Positions 1-28,519 of a DNA stretch of 64,000 nt are shown here, one piece after another. Every line of letters begins with the position of its first letter. Position 1 is the stretch's first letter. The DNA lies in the NCBI GenBank assembly GCA_963995525.1, contig OZ023206.1:25168348-25232347 (forward strand). The letters run 5' to 3'. The notes beneath the pieces were generated by a model. That model did no database searches. It had not been told where the DNA came from and worked only from the letters and a program-made list of their open reading frames with translations. This stretch comes from Escarpia spicata. Its lineage: Eukaryota; Annelida; Polychaeta; Sabellida; Siboglinidae. A program made the translations under genes and the position numbers.

Positions 1-96
1 TCTCTCCCTGTCTCCCTGTCTCCCTCTCTCTCCTTCCCACCCTCTCTCCCTCTCCCTCTGTTTCTCCCCTCCTCGCACTCTCCCTGGTATGGTTAA
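1..96. repeat. CT-rich simple repeat
   Basis: Imperfect pyrimidine tract of CTCTCC and CCCTCT units that opens the window. Confidence 0.8.
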
Positions 97-259
97 GGAA
101 GAGGGTAGAAGAAGAAGAAGAGACCAACATTGGGACGATGGACAATGACAAGAGATACACAGAACGGATAGAAATGACCAGTCAACGTCAATAAGTGCAG
201 TTATTTAAATTAAATTATCGTGTTTTAACCGGCTAGAAATTATTCACACGTATATGTAG

Positions 260-573
260 CAGGGGCGGATCCAGAATGCGAGTCTAGGGGGGTATGCTGC
301 TGAAAATATTTCGCCGCGTCGCCGCCGTATTTTCAGCTCTTTTTCAGCTTCTCCGCTGGCTCGGCTCGCTCGACTGTGACATCGGAAGACGGGGTGCTGT
401 TGAACAATTTTCGCCGCCGCGTCAGCGTAACTTCATCTAATTGTAACCTGAACTGGGCACATTTCAAACGGTCTAGGGGGCGCGGTCACGTGGGCCCATT
501 AAAAAAGTTTACGGGCGCGCAAAATTACAACGGTCTAGGGGGCATGTGCTCCATTGGACCCCCTGGATCCGAC
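260..573. mobile_element. Non-autonomous DNA element (MITE-like) with GGATCC-containing ends
   Basis: Starts CAGGGGCGGATCCAG and ends with the near-inverse CTGGATCCGAC at 563-573. The interior is GC-rich, with repeats of GGTCTAGGGGGC. A related end (CTGGATCCGCCCCTG) occurs at 37,370-37,385 and a weaker relative at about 14,985-15,365, so this is a dispersed family. No transposase remnant is visible. Confidence 0.45.
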
Positions 574-858
574 TATGTGTGCAATCAATGTTTCAAAATT
601 CAATGTCTCCTGTGTAACTAGCCCATCACATCACGTTTCTGGATCCCGCTCCGGTTTAGCCAGTGGCAGATTAAAGGATATTGACTGTGCAAGGTGAGGC
701 CCCACATACATTGGGTTGTAATTGAAAAAAAACCGAAAAAAAAACATATTTTTGCGAAGATCGGGAAATATGGAGAAATATCGTCGAGAGGGCGGGGCGA
801 GGCGGATGATGTGGGCCACCACTCCACAAGGGACTAAGGAGAAGAAGAAGAATGGTAC

Positions 859-11219
<10,361 letters not shown>

Positions 11220-11276
11220 GATTCCTCGCAATGGTCCGACGAACGAAAATAGCGCGATGGCGCCCCACGGGCCGCG

Positions 11277-11283
11277 TTATATA
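11277..11283 (-). promoter_or_regulatory. TATA box of the lectin/collagen gene
   Basis: The minus strand reads GTATATAACGCGG, with TATATAA about 60 bases upstream of the signal-peptide ATG at 11219. That spacing would leave a 5' UTR of roughly 30 bases. GC-rich DNA lies between it and the ATG. The position fits a core promoter; the start site itself is inferred. Confidence 0.5.
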
Positions 11284-11679
11284 CGTCCGACTTGGCAGAC
11301 GGTATGCGGTGCGCCTATCGTAAATTTTAATCGATTTCCTGAAATTAGGCGATGCTGCTCGGTGCGAAGAAAGAACGGTAACTGGTCGTAAAAGTAGGCA
11401 CGTATCATTGAATATGTATATTATCTTTATTGATTGTGCGACGGCAGTGGTGCGGTTATTTCGGTACGTGTTTGGTCGGACTACATGAATCCATGTTTTA
11501 AAGTTAACTGCAACGACATTGAAATTGATATAGACTCGATTAACTACTATCACGGCAACTACCATCGCTCCAATGTGAAGTATATATATTTACACATCAT
11601 ACTATAGGTGTAGAAAAATGTATTTCAATGTTGGGTATCTTCTTAACTGTACAACCCTAAACACGGTGGCTGGTGACGC

Positions 11680-11850
11680 TACAGTTCGCCTCCCTTCTCT
11701 CCTACCGGCATCTTCTGCCTTTCGTTTCGTCTGTGACAATATATTGTCGCCTGTCCTCTGGACACTTCCTGCCCAACGCATTTTGGTCCCCTCTAAGTTC
11801 TCCTGTCTAACCCAACAAAAGTAAATAACTAAAACATGACAACATAACGT
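11680..11850 (-). mobile_element. Short LINE C-terminal remnant
   Basis: The minus-strand frame reads KMRWAGSVQRTGDNI followed by KRKAEDAGRREGRR. This resembles the 'LRWAGHVQRM...' C-terminal segment of RTE-like reverse transcriptases. No further homology seen either side. Confidence 0.4.
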
Positions 11851-12239
11851 TTTTTTTGGCAAAGTCGAGCGGGATCTGCACAACTGTGCAGCAACGATTG
11901 AGAACATGTCATAAATATACGTGACAACATGCACCTTGGAATCAGGTTGAACTAGCATTCGAAAAACTATCATGTTGGTTGGGCGTGAATGTGTATAACG
12001 GATGAGTTGGTGCTACAAGATAGTTCAAAGGATGTTCCAGTTTTTAGCCCATACACGCTAACCGATGTTTGGCTGGCCTATAATGAGCAGTGATTTCCGT
12101 GGCGAATATGAGTGTAAACCGGCAAATAAACAGGTGCGCGGGGTCGTAAATATGTGAATGACATCGTGACATCCGTGTTTGGCGGATGTGAACTGGTAGC
12201 CCTCGGGGTCGAATCAAGTGGCGGACCGGCTCGTACGTT

Positions 12240-12671
12240 TGTGTTTGTTTGTGTGTGTGTGTTTGTGCGTGTGCGTGTTGGTGCGTGTGTGCGTGTGTGC
12301 GTGTGTGCGTGTGTGCGTGTGTGCGTGTGTGCGTGTGTGCGTGTGTGCGTGTGTGAGTGTGTGCGCGTGTGTGCGCGTGTGTGCGCGCGTGTGTATATGT
12401 TTATGTATGTTTGTGTGTGCGTGTGTGCGTGTGTGTGCGCGCGTGTGTGTATGTTTGTGTATGTTTGTCTGTGTGTGTTTGTGTGTGTGTGTTGTGTGTG
12501 TGTGCGTGTGTTTGTGTTTGCGAGAGTGTGTGTGCGTGTGCGCGTGCGCGTGTGCGCGTGTGCGCGTGTGCGCGTGTGCGCGTGTGCGTACGTGTGTGTG
12601 CGTGTGCGTATGCGCGTGTGTGCGTGTGTGCGTGTGTGCGAGGGTGTGTGTGTAAGGTAAGGTAAGGTAAA
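12240..12671. repeat. (GTGTGC)n microsatellite with TAAGG tail
   Basis: About 410 bp of imperfect GTGTGC/GCGTGT units, then TAAGGTAAGGTAAGGTAAAT. The pentamer may be the tail of a small retroelement fragment. Open in all three plus frames, but low complexity only. Confidence 0.93.
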
Positions 12672-12679
12672 TATATTTA

Positions 12680-13790
12680 TTATTTTAATCCTACAAAGTT
12701 GGACAGTGTCGTTGATTGCGTACTTCTAATACATATTATGGAGAGCGGTTGTATACGTGCGCTACCTTGTTGCACAACTACTCTCTATTTTCTACTATAA
12801 ATTCAAGCACAAGGAAGACGTAATTTGTTTCAGCTAGACCCTAAACCTAGCTGTTAAAATATAAAAAATACGTAAGAGCATAAGAGTATATGGATAGTGT
12901 GGTTGACAAATTATAAAGCTTTATCAATAACAATTCAAATGCCTTAGTCTTGATCCACCTATTGTAAAACTTGCGTGAAAATAATGTTATATTATTGGTA
13001 TTATTATGAAAGTCAAATTGAAGCACACATCGGCTCTATATACACCAGAAGAGGACGATTGGCATACATACATTCGTGTTAAGCTGAAACAGAACGCCGC
13101 TGTGTATGCATTGCACCTTTGCTTTGCTGCTTGTTTACGTTGAAGCAAGAATTCGCAAACGACGACATTAGATTTGTCTTTAAGAAATAAAATACACTTT
13201 TGCATTTAACGTAGACATTTCCCGGATGAACTGCACAAAGAGATTCATGAAACGTTTAAACTGACTGTAGCTGTGTTTGCGACGCCCCTTTACTTTGCCA
13301 TTTATTTACGTCGACGCAGTAAATCGCAGACGACGACAAAGAATTTGTTTACGAAATAAGTACATTGTTGTATTTCATGTAGACTTTTCCCGAAGTCGAC
13401 CGGTTTTTTCGACCAGTGAACTCGTAATAACCTGTTTAAGGAGACCTTGCCTGTACGGTGTTCATAACTCTAGAGTAACAACATTACAGTGAAGGTATAC
13501 TGCTGCCAAAATGCGTTTAATAAGCCCGTAACAATGTTCGCAGTTTGATTGTTGCGTCCACGTAACGCTCAAATTATATGCGAAACATTCAAGTAGTTTA
13601 AGCGGTAAAACATATGTTCCTCGTGGAGTTATACTTTGATGTTCGTCGCGTGATGACGGGGAACAGAATATATGAAGTCATTTTAATGCCAGCATCAAAT
13701 GTTTATGCACCAAATCGCAAAACACTATTTTAAGATGAGAGACATTAGGTGATCTAAACGTGAAAGTCGTGTAACATTTACAATTATTTT
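12680..13790. other. No gene recognised; diverged ~115-bp duplication inside
   Basis: AT-rich and without recognisable exons. Positions 13,115-13,230 and 13,288-13,405 are diverged copies (shared CGCAAACGACGAC / CGCAGACGACGAC, ..TTGTTT.. and GTAGAC-TTTCCCG). Confidence 0.45.
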
Positions 13791-13821
13791 AAACCATCCA
13801 CTCTATCGTTTATTAATAATC

Positions 13822-13848
13822 CATCCATCCAGCCAGCCAGCCATCCAT

Positions 13849-13947
<99 letters not shown>

Positions 13948-14162
13948 ACCTGCCAGCCAGCCAGCCAGTCATCCATCCATCCATCCATCCATCCATCCAT
14001 CCATCCATCCATCCATCCATCCATCCATCCATCCATCCATCCATCCATCCATCCATCCATCCATCCATCCATCCATCCATCCATCCATCCATCCATCCAT
14101 CACACCATCCATCCATCCATCCATCCATCCACCCATCCACCCATCCATCCATCCATCCACCC
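13822..14162. repeat. (CCAG)n and (CCAT)n microsatellite
   Basis: About 130 bp of CAGC tetramers followed by about 185 bp of ATCC tetramers with a few interruptions. Confidence 0.95.
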
Positions 14163-14169
14163 AAAATAA

Positions 14170-17123
14170 ATGCATGCATACATACATGAATTGATTAATA
14201 ATTATTTTATTTATTTATACATTAATGAAATGTATATAAATGCTAATGTTTATTATAAATTCAAAACACTGTATAACGTATAATCACCGAGGTCATGAAA
14301 GAACATACACATCCGCGGTTTTTAAAGAACAGGTATAAGTTACAATGTTAACTTGATGCCACACTTAAAATAAATATTTATCACATACATGTCTGGAATG
14401 CAACAGAGCATGCGACAATGTCACCGTACACTTGGTTAGGTATATGTTCAAGTTTGGTTTCAAGGTGCGCTTCAGGCACACCAACAAGTTCACTGTTGAA
14501 ACGAGATGTTTGAACAGGACAACGTTGGTGAAGTTCCACACCGGATAAATTTAAAATGAGCATTTTGCGGACGTGCTTTTTGTTTGAGGGCAATAGCGGC
14601 AGGTGTGGTCAAAATGTTAAATCGACAGTAGGCCTATCAGACTGGTATTCAGTCCTTTTGGTGTGTCTGGTAAAACTCATGGTCTTGGCATTGACAGTTT
14701 GAGTGATGACCGTTTCTGTTGCCCCATAATGCCCTGCTTGACACCGGATATCCAGAGGCGCGTTGTTGCTTTCTCCGACGTCCGCCTACGTAGATGTGGA
14801 GCCGCCGCCACCATTCCTGCGACCGTCTCTCATGTCGTCTTTATCCTTTCTTCACGCTCATCATCGCAGCAAATTCTGGCAGAAAAGAAAGAAACATTTT
14901 GACTAAAGGTGCCTCTTCAGTTCGATTATTCTTTTTTTTTCTCATTTAAATTAATTTTATTAAAAAAACTACCCATAACTGGAACCAGGGGGCCCAGACC
15001 TTTGGAATTTGTCTGCGCTATACATGCGCTAGAGTGGCGTGCCCCCAGCACTGTTCAAATTCCCTCCGTTATGTGCCGTCCCAGACATGCGGAAATTGGG
15101 AACGTCGCCGGGAGGGAAAAAATCAACAGTACCCCCTCCCTGTCGTCCGATCCGTTGTCATGATCCGATTGCGTGACGGCGGCATGGCGAAAGCGGAATG
15201 CTGCTTAAGCTCCGGCGAAAAAACTTCAACAGCATCCCGCCTTCTGGTCAACCCACCCAACGTGAATTTGGTTCGGCCGCTAGTTGGGTTTTTGGTGAGT
15301 TTCGGGGGTGGGTGCAATTATAAGTTTGGAGCTCCATTGGCTATCCTATGGATGCGGCCCTGCTGCTGGATATTCACTACGACTATCAGTCCGCGGTTCT
15401 TCACCCATCTACACAGGGAACATGAGGCCACCATGTGCGCTATCACACTCCCTACTGCGCGACTGACGTTTGTAAGCAATCATTATTCTCAGCTGTTATC
15501 CGCCTACGCACCAGCTGCCTGGGTGTAGCCACATCCCCACCCCTTGCCACCTTCAAGGGAAGGTGGATCAGCGTGGACGTTAGGCAATTTTTTGAGTAAC
15601 GTTACTATTCAAATACACTGTAGAGTCATATCACTTCACCTCGACGATTCCTTCTGGTAGTAAAACATACGTGTGGGTGCTTTTAGACGGTGACGTTTTT
15701 CTCCAAGACGGGAGTTCTCATTCAAAATTCACTGCATTATTATAAACTCAAAGCAACATATGGCGATATCCGTTTAATTGCAATATGACACACTACAGAA
15801 TGACTCTGCTTCCTTATTCAAATACTTCGCTTGAAAAGCAAATGTCGGCAATTGACTTTGGCCAATTGCAACATGTATAAGACACAAAGGAAATTATTTC
15901 GAAAATAAAAAAAAATCAGTTGGCTTATTGTTCAAACCGACTGCGGATATGATTTAAGCTGTGCACACATTTACATATACTTGGACATGAAAAAACCTGA
16001 TTCGTGATAGGCTAAATCAGTTGAAGAAGCGGCTTTAAATCATGGTTACACGGGATCCGTGAGGTGGAGCCACTGCTACACAGACTGCGTGAGACGGCGC
16101 CAGCATATCCCGGCACCTGGCGTTATTGATTCTTTTGGTAGGCACCCAGTGCGGTTGTCAGAACTCGGCAAACACATACTGTATTTAAAATATAAAGCCG
16201 TTGATATACCCTATATGTACCAAACGATCACAACTTAACTATACTTGTTTCATGCATTTGCCACGCATAAAATAATATATTTAAATGTTACAAAGTATTA
16301 ACAGCATAGACGTTCTCATGGGCGAATGTAATTTGATGCAGGCGCCATTTCATGAGAAACAATATTTGAAATGCATTATCACGTGTCCGAAATTTATAGG
16401 TAGTGGCCTACCGTAGTTGACAATTATATCCGGCGCTACGATTCATTTGGATACATGTTTAACAGTTTCGCTTTGTTCCCAAATATTGTAGTCGGGTAAA
16501 CGAAATTATGCATTTAAACGAGACGTTTCGCAAACAAAATATGCATTTCACGTTGCGTGCAGGCCTATTGTAATTCAAAAGAGATCCCAATAGCGCAAAC
16601 ATGTGCACGAATATGTCATAAAAACTACATGTTAAAACTCTTATTATATTTATGGCGAACTAATTGTATTCATGAAGTTCAATACGTCAAAGTTTTTAGT
16701 TATGATGTAAAGGTAAGGTAGATTTTAAAGGTATCAGGTTGTGTATTTCTATGCGCATACGCAGGACAGGAGCGTATATGACATTACGAAGCCAACCACC
16801 CGCCCTACTGATCCGTGTCCCGCTCAAATGGAGGATAAATCCTCCGAGCGGCGGCCATGTATCCATTAAGCCAATTGCTGCATAGGTCCCGGGCACATTA
16901 ATTCGTAATGAGTGGCGTTGTTTGGGACGCGAAACGACTGCCGTGAAGCCGAGGACTTGTAAACACCTTTTAGCATAATCACCACAAGGGGAGAGTAATC
17001 AACAATATTTGAAGCATGATATATCGGCGAAAATATCCGCATTCAACGTATACATACTGGTAGCAAATCGCTCTCATTTGTTCTAGATATACATTTGATC
17101 ATTTAAAGATTACTTGGTGGTAT

Positions 17124-17163
<40 letters not shown>

Positions 17164-17480
17164 GTGTTTCCCACAAATTGCGGTCACCAATGTCTTATCA
17201 ATACATCCCTCACGAAGACACTGTAATAAATAAATAAATAAATAATAATAATAAAGTAACTTCTTTTATATAAAAGTTCAGAGGCGCATCAAGACGAAAA
17301 GGGTTGGTCAATCCCAAAGTCATGCAAAATATAAACAACTAACGCCAATAATATTATGATATGCGTGTATATGCGAATGTTTGTCTCTTCCTCTGTTTTT
17401 TAAGAATTAGTATATACATGTAAGAAAACAATGTATTATATTATATATATATGAAACCACTGATTGACTGGCGACCAGAG
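14170..17480. other. No gene recognised; weak repeat at 14,985-15,365
   Basis: Contains a GC-richer block at about 14,985-15,365 resembling the dispersed element at 260-573 (AACAGCA near the middle, ATGGATGCGGCCCTG at the end). Otherwise AT-rich DNA with an (AT)n run at 17,125-17,160 and an AAAT run at about 17,225. The missing last calmodulin-like exon may lie here, but I could not identify it. Confidence 0.35.
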
Positions 17481-17486
17481 ACTCAC

Positions 17487-22853
<5,367 letters not shown>

Positions 22854-22914
22854 CTGCAATAACAGAACACAGAACGGTGAAACAGTTGTAGTTTCTCATG
22901 GATGTTGTAGTTTC

Positions 22915-22971
22915 TCATGTACACGCACGCACACACGCACGCACACACGGGCGTATGCTTGCACGAGTGTT

Positions 22972-23026
<55 letters not shown>

Positions 23027-23115
23027 GCGCATGCTTGCACGCGTGTTCGTACGCGCGCACGCACGCAAGCACCCAAACGCACGCGCGCGCGCGCACTCAC
23101 GCACACGTACTCGTT
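22915..23115. repeat. (ACGC)n microsatellite
   Basis: ACGC/GCAC tetramers with interruptions, just upstream of the small calmodulin-like exon. Confidence 0.92.
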
Positions 23116-23539
23116 AACGCATTAATACATGCAATGCAAGCATGCACGGACGCTCTGGCAAGCATACACACATAAACGTACACGAACAAATATACGCAAA
23201 AACACTGCCAAATATGCACACACAACTGCACTGTATACCGGTAATTATAGCGAATCGTGTCATCACACACGTGAATACATGCACTATATATGATAATCGG
23301 AACATATTCCCAGCGGCAATTGGTGTGATGCGATATTCTTTTTAATGTTTACCTTTGTCGCTGGCCGTTTTATATTAATCAATAGTCTCCTTCATAATGT
23401 GACCGTCCTTATGTAAATCTGGCATTATGTTTCGTCCACCTTGTCAATTCTTCTTTAGTAGCCGGAGACACATTTAACAAGATATAGCACGATTTACCAA
23501 TATCATTGGCATCGGAACGTGTCGAATATTGGGAGACTG

Positions 23540-23730
23540 AGGCTTTCCAAAAACCTCAAATTGCACCACACAGGCACGGAAAAAACAATCTCGAGGCTCT
23601 AAAAAAAACTCAACATCAAAAGTCCACATTGAGGTTCTGATTATTCGGAGGCTAATCCTATCTCCAGCCTGCCACCTAAAATATTGGGGGGTTCAGCCCC
23701 AAGACTCCCGGTTTCGACGCCTATGAACAG
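23540..23730. repeat. Dispersed repeat, copy 2
   Basis: Shares GGCTTTCCAAAAACCTCAAA units, 'AATATTGGGGGGTTCAGCCC' and the end 'GTTTCGACGCCTATG' with copies at 32,545-32,800 and 59,303-59,630. Confidence 0.5.
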
Positions 23731-24634
23731 TTTTATGAAATGCTGAAAAAACAAATGGCAAGCAAACCAATGTAATATGGGGAATCCATCTTTTATTACG
23801 ATACGTGTAAACCAAGCTATTTCAGGATACACACGCGTTATCCCTTAATAACAATCACGATTTATATCGCATCTCGCCGATAATTCAGCAGATGTGTAGC
23901 CAGAAACGGAATTTACTAGCATGTATGCCAAAAGCCGACCGAATGGATTTGTCTGCATAATCCCGAGACCGCTGGAACCTACTCGGTGATGTATTGCACG
24001 GCGTCGGCGAAATTCTTCCTTGGCGTGCAAATAGTTGATTGTGGGAGGACGGCGGTGCTTGTTTGCCGATTGCGTGTAGTGTATCTTGCTTGCCGGGTTA
24101 CAGGTGTTACATTATGTCGTGGACGGGGGGACGGCTAGAGGAGACACAGACATAGCCGTCAACACGAGACAGGTTTCGTACGCGCCTTGAAGGCGTCACT
24201 GACCGAATGCACGGTGCCAAATGTTGGTCGCAGGTGCAACGTGTCCGCTTATTAATGGACTGGCTGTGTGAAAGAAAGGTCGGTGGCGGTAATCCGGCGC
24301 CCCACGCCATGTTACGTATAGTTATCGATTGTTAGTATTGTCGGCGACAAAGGATAGGCGGCGATTGTAGCAGTTTCGCGTGCGATGTGTTTGGTTCTTT
24401 CTACTCCGTCGAAATGACGCGACGAAAGCAACGCGATGTTTTGTTAAGTCGGGACAAAAGCACCTTTGATCCCCGGATGTTGGTTGCAGGATGTTGCTTG
24501 TAAAGTGTTGATCTTAGTGTTGTGTTTGGTCTTGGTGGTGTTGCGTGACCAGTTCACGGGTCTTTGTGCATAGATGTGAATATATCTCATTGCTTTTTAT
24601 AGAAAGTCTACTTAACTATCTGCAAGGTGTCTGG

Positions 24635-24635
24635 G

Positions 24636-24682
<47 letters not shown>

Positions 24683-24692
24683 AGGCGTGCGT
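24635..24692. repeat. (GTGC)n microsatellite
   Basis: About 14 GTGC units. The region 23,730-24,630 before it holds nothing I recognise. Confidence 0.92.
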
Positions 24693-24890
24693 GTATCTCT
24701 TTCATGTATCATTCTTACTAAACTGATTTTCCTAAGACGTCTCACTGTGACCTGTATAACAACATTGAGCACCCCAACATATGTTAGACAACCTATTCTC
24801 GGAAAATATATCACAAACCAATAGATCCATTTTGACGCAAACTTGGTGCCACTTATGAACACCTTATTAGGACCCCAGTATATATTGCAG

Positions 24891-25066
24891 GACTTCCCCC
24901 GGATGACCACTGGTCAGATGCTGTAGTAATGCTGTGGAACGAAGGGAAGTTGTCAACGTTTTTCGATGTAGCGACTTGTGAGCAATTGCCCGTTAGGTGC
25001 GAATCAGCGGATCACGCCTCTCCCCATTTCGTTCTCCGTCGCTCACTGACTGCCTCGTGTTACTAA
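24891..25066 (+). CDS. Lone 3' exon of a C-type lectin domain (gene fragment or pseudogene)
   Basis: Acceptor TATATTGCAG|GA opens a 57-codon frame ending in TAA at 25,064-25,066. It reads DHWSDAVVMLWNEGKL, then DVATCEQLPVRCES, the C-terminal half of a lectin domain: the usual 'W.D..C...LP..C' ending with both final cysteines, followed by a short tail RRSLTASCY. No ATG is needed because it is an internal or last exon. It is on the opposite strand to the lectin/collagen gene and lacks the WRD/C-less ending seen there, so it is a separate lectin. I found no upstream lectin exon on the plus strand in 23,100-24,880, so it may be a stranded fragment. Confidence 0.55.
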
Positions 25067-25579
25067 TCCACTCACTGACGACTGGCTGGCAATACAGTCC
25101 TCCGTCAACTGCGTCCATTAGCGGCTTGTCCGGGGGGTATTATACGCATGTGCTACTTGGAAATCTATCTTTCTACTAGTGTTTTATGCCCTCGCGTGTA
25201 TTGCGGTTGATTGATTAGTGACGTTTTAATGCAACATGAAACAACGCTTGACGGGTGTGTGACCACGTTGATATTCTTCGGTAGAGTTGACGACCGCCGC
25301 CGACGAGATGAGACGATACAGAGAACACCTGCACATCTTCCTTTCACCATCAGTCGCGTGATTCAGATGCATATATTTTATTGACATGATCAACATAAAA
25401 TAAATGTAAATTTGGAATGTGTCTTGGCGTTGAACAAACAGTCACATCAAATATAATACGTACATGCAATAAAAAATTGCCTTACAATTATCCCATAAAA
25501 TTGCTAGGCTAAGCTAAAACGAACACATATAAGATGAGTCAAACACACGTGGCAAAATTGCATTCCATAGTCTCTATCG

Positions 25580-25900
25580 CTAAGGCATATATTTAATTAC
25601 TGATAATGCAGCCACGAAACTCTGAAGCGATTTGTCTTTGTTGTGATATACGGAATCGACTGTCTGGTGGAAGTCGTTCGAACAGATGGTGGGCGGAGTG
25701 TGTGGGACCAGTGATGATTTTGTGAGCTATCATCATGGATCTCCCAGTGTATATAACTGATAGAGAGGTGCGCTCATTGACGGTGAAATTGGATGCTGTT
25801 TTCATCACTCTGTCAAGCCTGTTCTTCTGACGCTGGTTGATGTTGCCGAACTACACACATGTGGAGAATGTAAGAATACTCCCAATAGCAGTGCGATGAA
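25580..25900 (-). mobile_element. LINE 3' fragment (C-terminus of reverse transcriptase protein)
   Basis: Minus-strand reading: QRQKNRLDRVMKTASNF, then LSVIYTGRSMMIAHKII, then HSAHHLFERLPPDSRFR. This is the typical C-terminal tail of CR1/L2-like LINE proteins. A stop interrupts the upstream part (STCV*FGNINQ). 5'-truncated. Confidence 0.6.
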
Positions 25901-26324
25901 TGTCGTGTCCATACGTAGCATGGACATCGGTGGCAACCACAATGTCCTTCATCGACATCAGTAATCAGCTCCCTGTAGACTGAAGCGATAAGCCCGCTGG
26001 TTGCATAGAGACAGACATCAGTTGGTCTCGGTATCACGGTAGCTACATCTACATGCAACGACATAACGCAAAGTCCCGCACTCACTGCGGATTGTGGAAA
26101 TTCTAACAGCGTAAGGTTAAAAATTAAGTTGACAAACATTTCAAAGAGGCGGTTGCACATATATAAAATGGGAGACTTTCGATAAACCAAAGGTGTCCAT
26201 GTCCACTCGTGACATGTTTGATGTGATGTGTCTACATATACACTGAATCGTACAACAATGTGGCATTCATTGTGGGAGATAACTAGTTAACAGTCACATT
26301 GTTTATGCTATTGCTATAATAATA

Positions 26325-26660
26325 ACATTAACAACTATTATTATTATTATTATTACTGTTATTATTATTATTAGTAGTAGTAATAGTAGTAGTACTACTA
26401 CATGTACTACTACTACTACTACTACTAGTAATAGTAGTAGTAGTAGTAGTATTAGTAGTAGCAGCAGCAGCAGCAGTAGCAGTAGCAGTAACAATAGCAG
26501 TATCAATAGCAATATCAGTAGCAGTAGCAGCATTTGCATTTGCAGTAGCAGTAGCAGTAGCAGTAGCAGTAGCAGTAGCAGCAGCAGCAGCAGTAGCAGT
26601 AGCAGTAGTACTAACAGTAATAGTAGTAATGTAGAGGTAGCAGTAATGGTAACAGTATTG
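26325..26660. repeat. (TTA/GTA/GCA)n trinucleotide array
   Basis: About 330 bp of mixed TTA, GTA and GCA triplets. The 202-aa minus frame over it is repeat translation. Confidence 0.93.
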
Positions 26661-27009
26661 ATTTTGTTGTTGTTGATAATGATGTTAGTGATGGTGTGGT
26701 TGTTGCTTTTATTGTCGCTGCTATTGTTTATCTTGTCTTTGTGTTGTCGAAGTTGGCCAAGGCCATCGTCAGCGGTAGGGGCAGAGTAGATTCGCGACAA
26801 AAATATATCGACCGCTACAATATCATCCCGCCACGTGTCGACAACGGCGTTATTTCTCCCGAGGATAGAGACGAGAACCGACTTTGCCAATGATGTTATT
26901 GCAGCAAACATCGAGTACCGCAGGCGTCAGAAACATTGTTTGTTCTGCATAAGCCAATAATGAAACATCAAGGATAAGTATCGCTGCCATATCACCCAAC
27001 CCCCACGGG

Positions 27010-27860
27010 CGCCAAACCATTTAATCGCCTGGATGTGCCCTCAGTCGTATATGTCGGCCCTTGGTCTGATGTTTTGCTTGTTCCCTTTATATACGTTTAG
27101 CGAATACTCGAACCTGTTCTTGTTCCACGGTCTTCTGCGAGGTGACCCACACTCGGCCTTTCGTACCTGGCCTTTCGAGGTACCGGCTTACACCGCCTCT
27201 CCGTCTTCAATTGAGTCTTCCTCTCCTTCTTCTACATATACTGTTTTCAATGCACATTTTTCAGACTTCCCCACTCATTCTCTGTACGTGTCATGCACTC
27301 TCAGTCTGCCTCCAACTACGTTTATTTTCAGGTGCCTATTAATTTTAAAACCTTCTCTTTATCTCCCTTCCATAGTATCGTGTCATTATGCGTGTTCTTC
27401 TGACCCAGTTATTTTCTGCTGCATTTTCGCCTCTTGTCTGTATGCCAGTGCCAATGCTCCAGATCTGTAAACACAGACGGGTACTTTGAAGGCTCCCAAC
27501 ACTTTTCTTTTTAGTTGTTTCTTCAATTCAATTGTTGTCGCCTTCCACCCTCCTGCACGATGCATTTTCCTCTGAACTTCACTGCTACGTCCTCCAGACT
27601 AACCCGCTGTACCGCCCGTCTATAAAAAAAACTGTTCATTTGCTTAATTGTGTTTCCATTGACTACTAACCCTTACTTGCAGATCCACGTCCATCCTGTT
27701 TATCTATCCACATTACCTCAGTCTTCTCCAGAATCATTCGGAGGCCATGTTTACTAAAGGTGTTTCTCCATTATTGCAATGTTTCCGTAGTTCTTCTTTG
27801 TTATTTTCCACCGCGACACGGTCTTCTTCAGTTTTCCTGTTAATCAGTACACCTTTCCCT
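27010..27860 (-). mobile_element. Decayed LINE, 3' half of an RTE-like reverse transcriptase
   Basis: The minus strand, in shifting frames, shows HGLRMILEKTEVMWI-type sequence, then DVDLQVRV-NG-T-KQMN, SGGRSSEVQRKMHRAG and KKQLKRKVLGAFKVP. This is the stretch after the catalytic box in the 'EKTEVMW...' family of RTE-like elements. Many stops and frameshifts. The 145-aa plus frame at 27,033 is its shadow. Confidence 0.55.
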
Positions 27861-28329
27861 GATCAGGTTTGAACTCACAAAACAAGAAATTCTTATACAT
27901 TTAGTACTTGTGAAGATTGTCCAACAACTTTATAGAACTGGTATTATGATAATTATTTTGTGGCTCTGTCTAGCACAATCATGAATTAAATATGAACAGC
28001 GATATGAGATGACAGTCCGGCGGCAGAAACGAGCAATGTGGTTTCACTTGCTGGTCACGCCGGGCACAATAATCACCGTTGCGCAGGAAAGCAGAAGGAA
28101 ACCACTCTGTACAAATTGGTTGTTTGACAAGCCCCGTGCGGTGCGTACAAAGCATGCCATAACATCGTCCCGATGTTATCTGCAGAATGAGTTGACGTCA
28201 ACACGTGTGTAGCGATATCCTGTCGTATGTCACAAGTGAAATCATCCATGTGACAAACAAGTCATCGATGCGTAAGATTTGTTTCATATAGTAGCATAAT
28301 TCCAGTTAGTAAAACAGCAAACCGCAACA

Positions 28330-28518
28330 GGTGTGCGTGTGTGCGTGCGTGTGTGTGCGCGCGCGTGTGTGTGCGTGCGTATACGTGGAATGTGTGTTGT
28401 GTGTGTGCGTGCGTGTGTTATGTGTGTGTGTGCGCGCGCGTGTGTGTGCGAGTGCGCATGTTCGCATTTGTGTGCGTGTGCGCTTGTGCGCGTGTGCGCG
28501 TGTACGCGTGTGCGCACA
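28330..28518. repeat. (GTGTGC)n microsatellite
   Basis: Mixed GTGTGC/GCGCGT units, open in several frames, low complexity. The 450 bp before it (27,870-28,320) shows nothing recognisable. Confidence 0.92.
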
Positions 28519-28519
28519 C

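Noticed and set aside
12154..12665. Cys-Val-rich frames of 102-168 aa resembling small secreted cysteine-rich proteins
   Set aside because: Open in three frames at once over a GTGTGC microsatellite.
27033..27470. 145-aa plus-strand frame with hydrophobic stretches
   Set aside because: The minus strand of the same interval continues a LINE reverse transcriptase relic, so this is a shadow frame.
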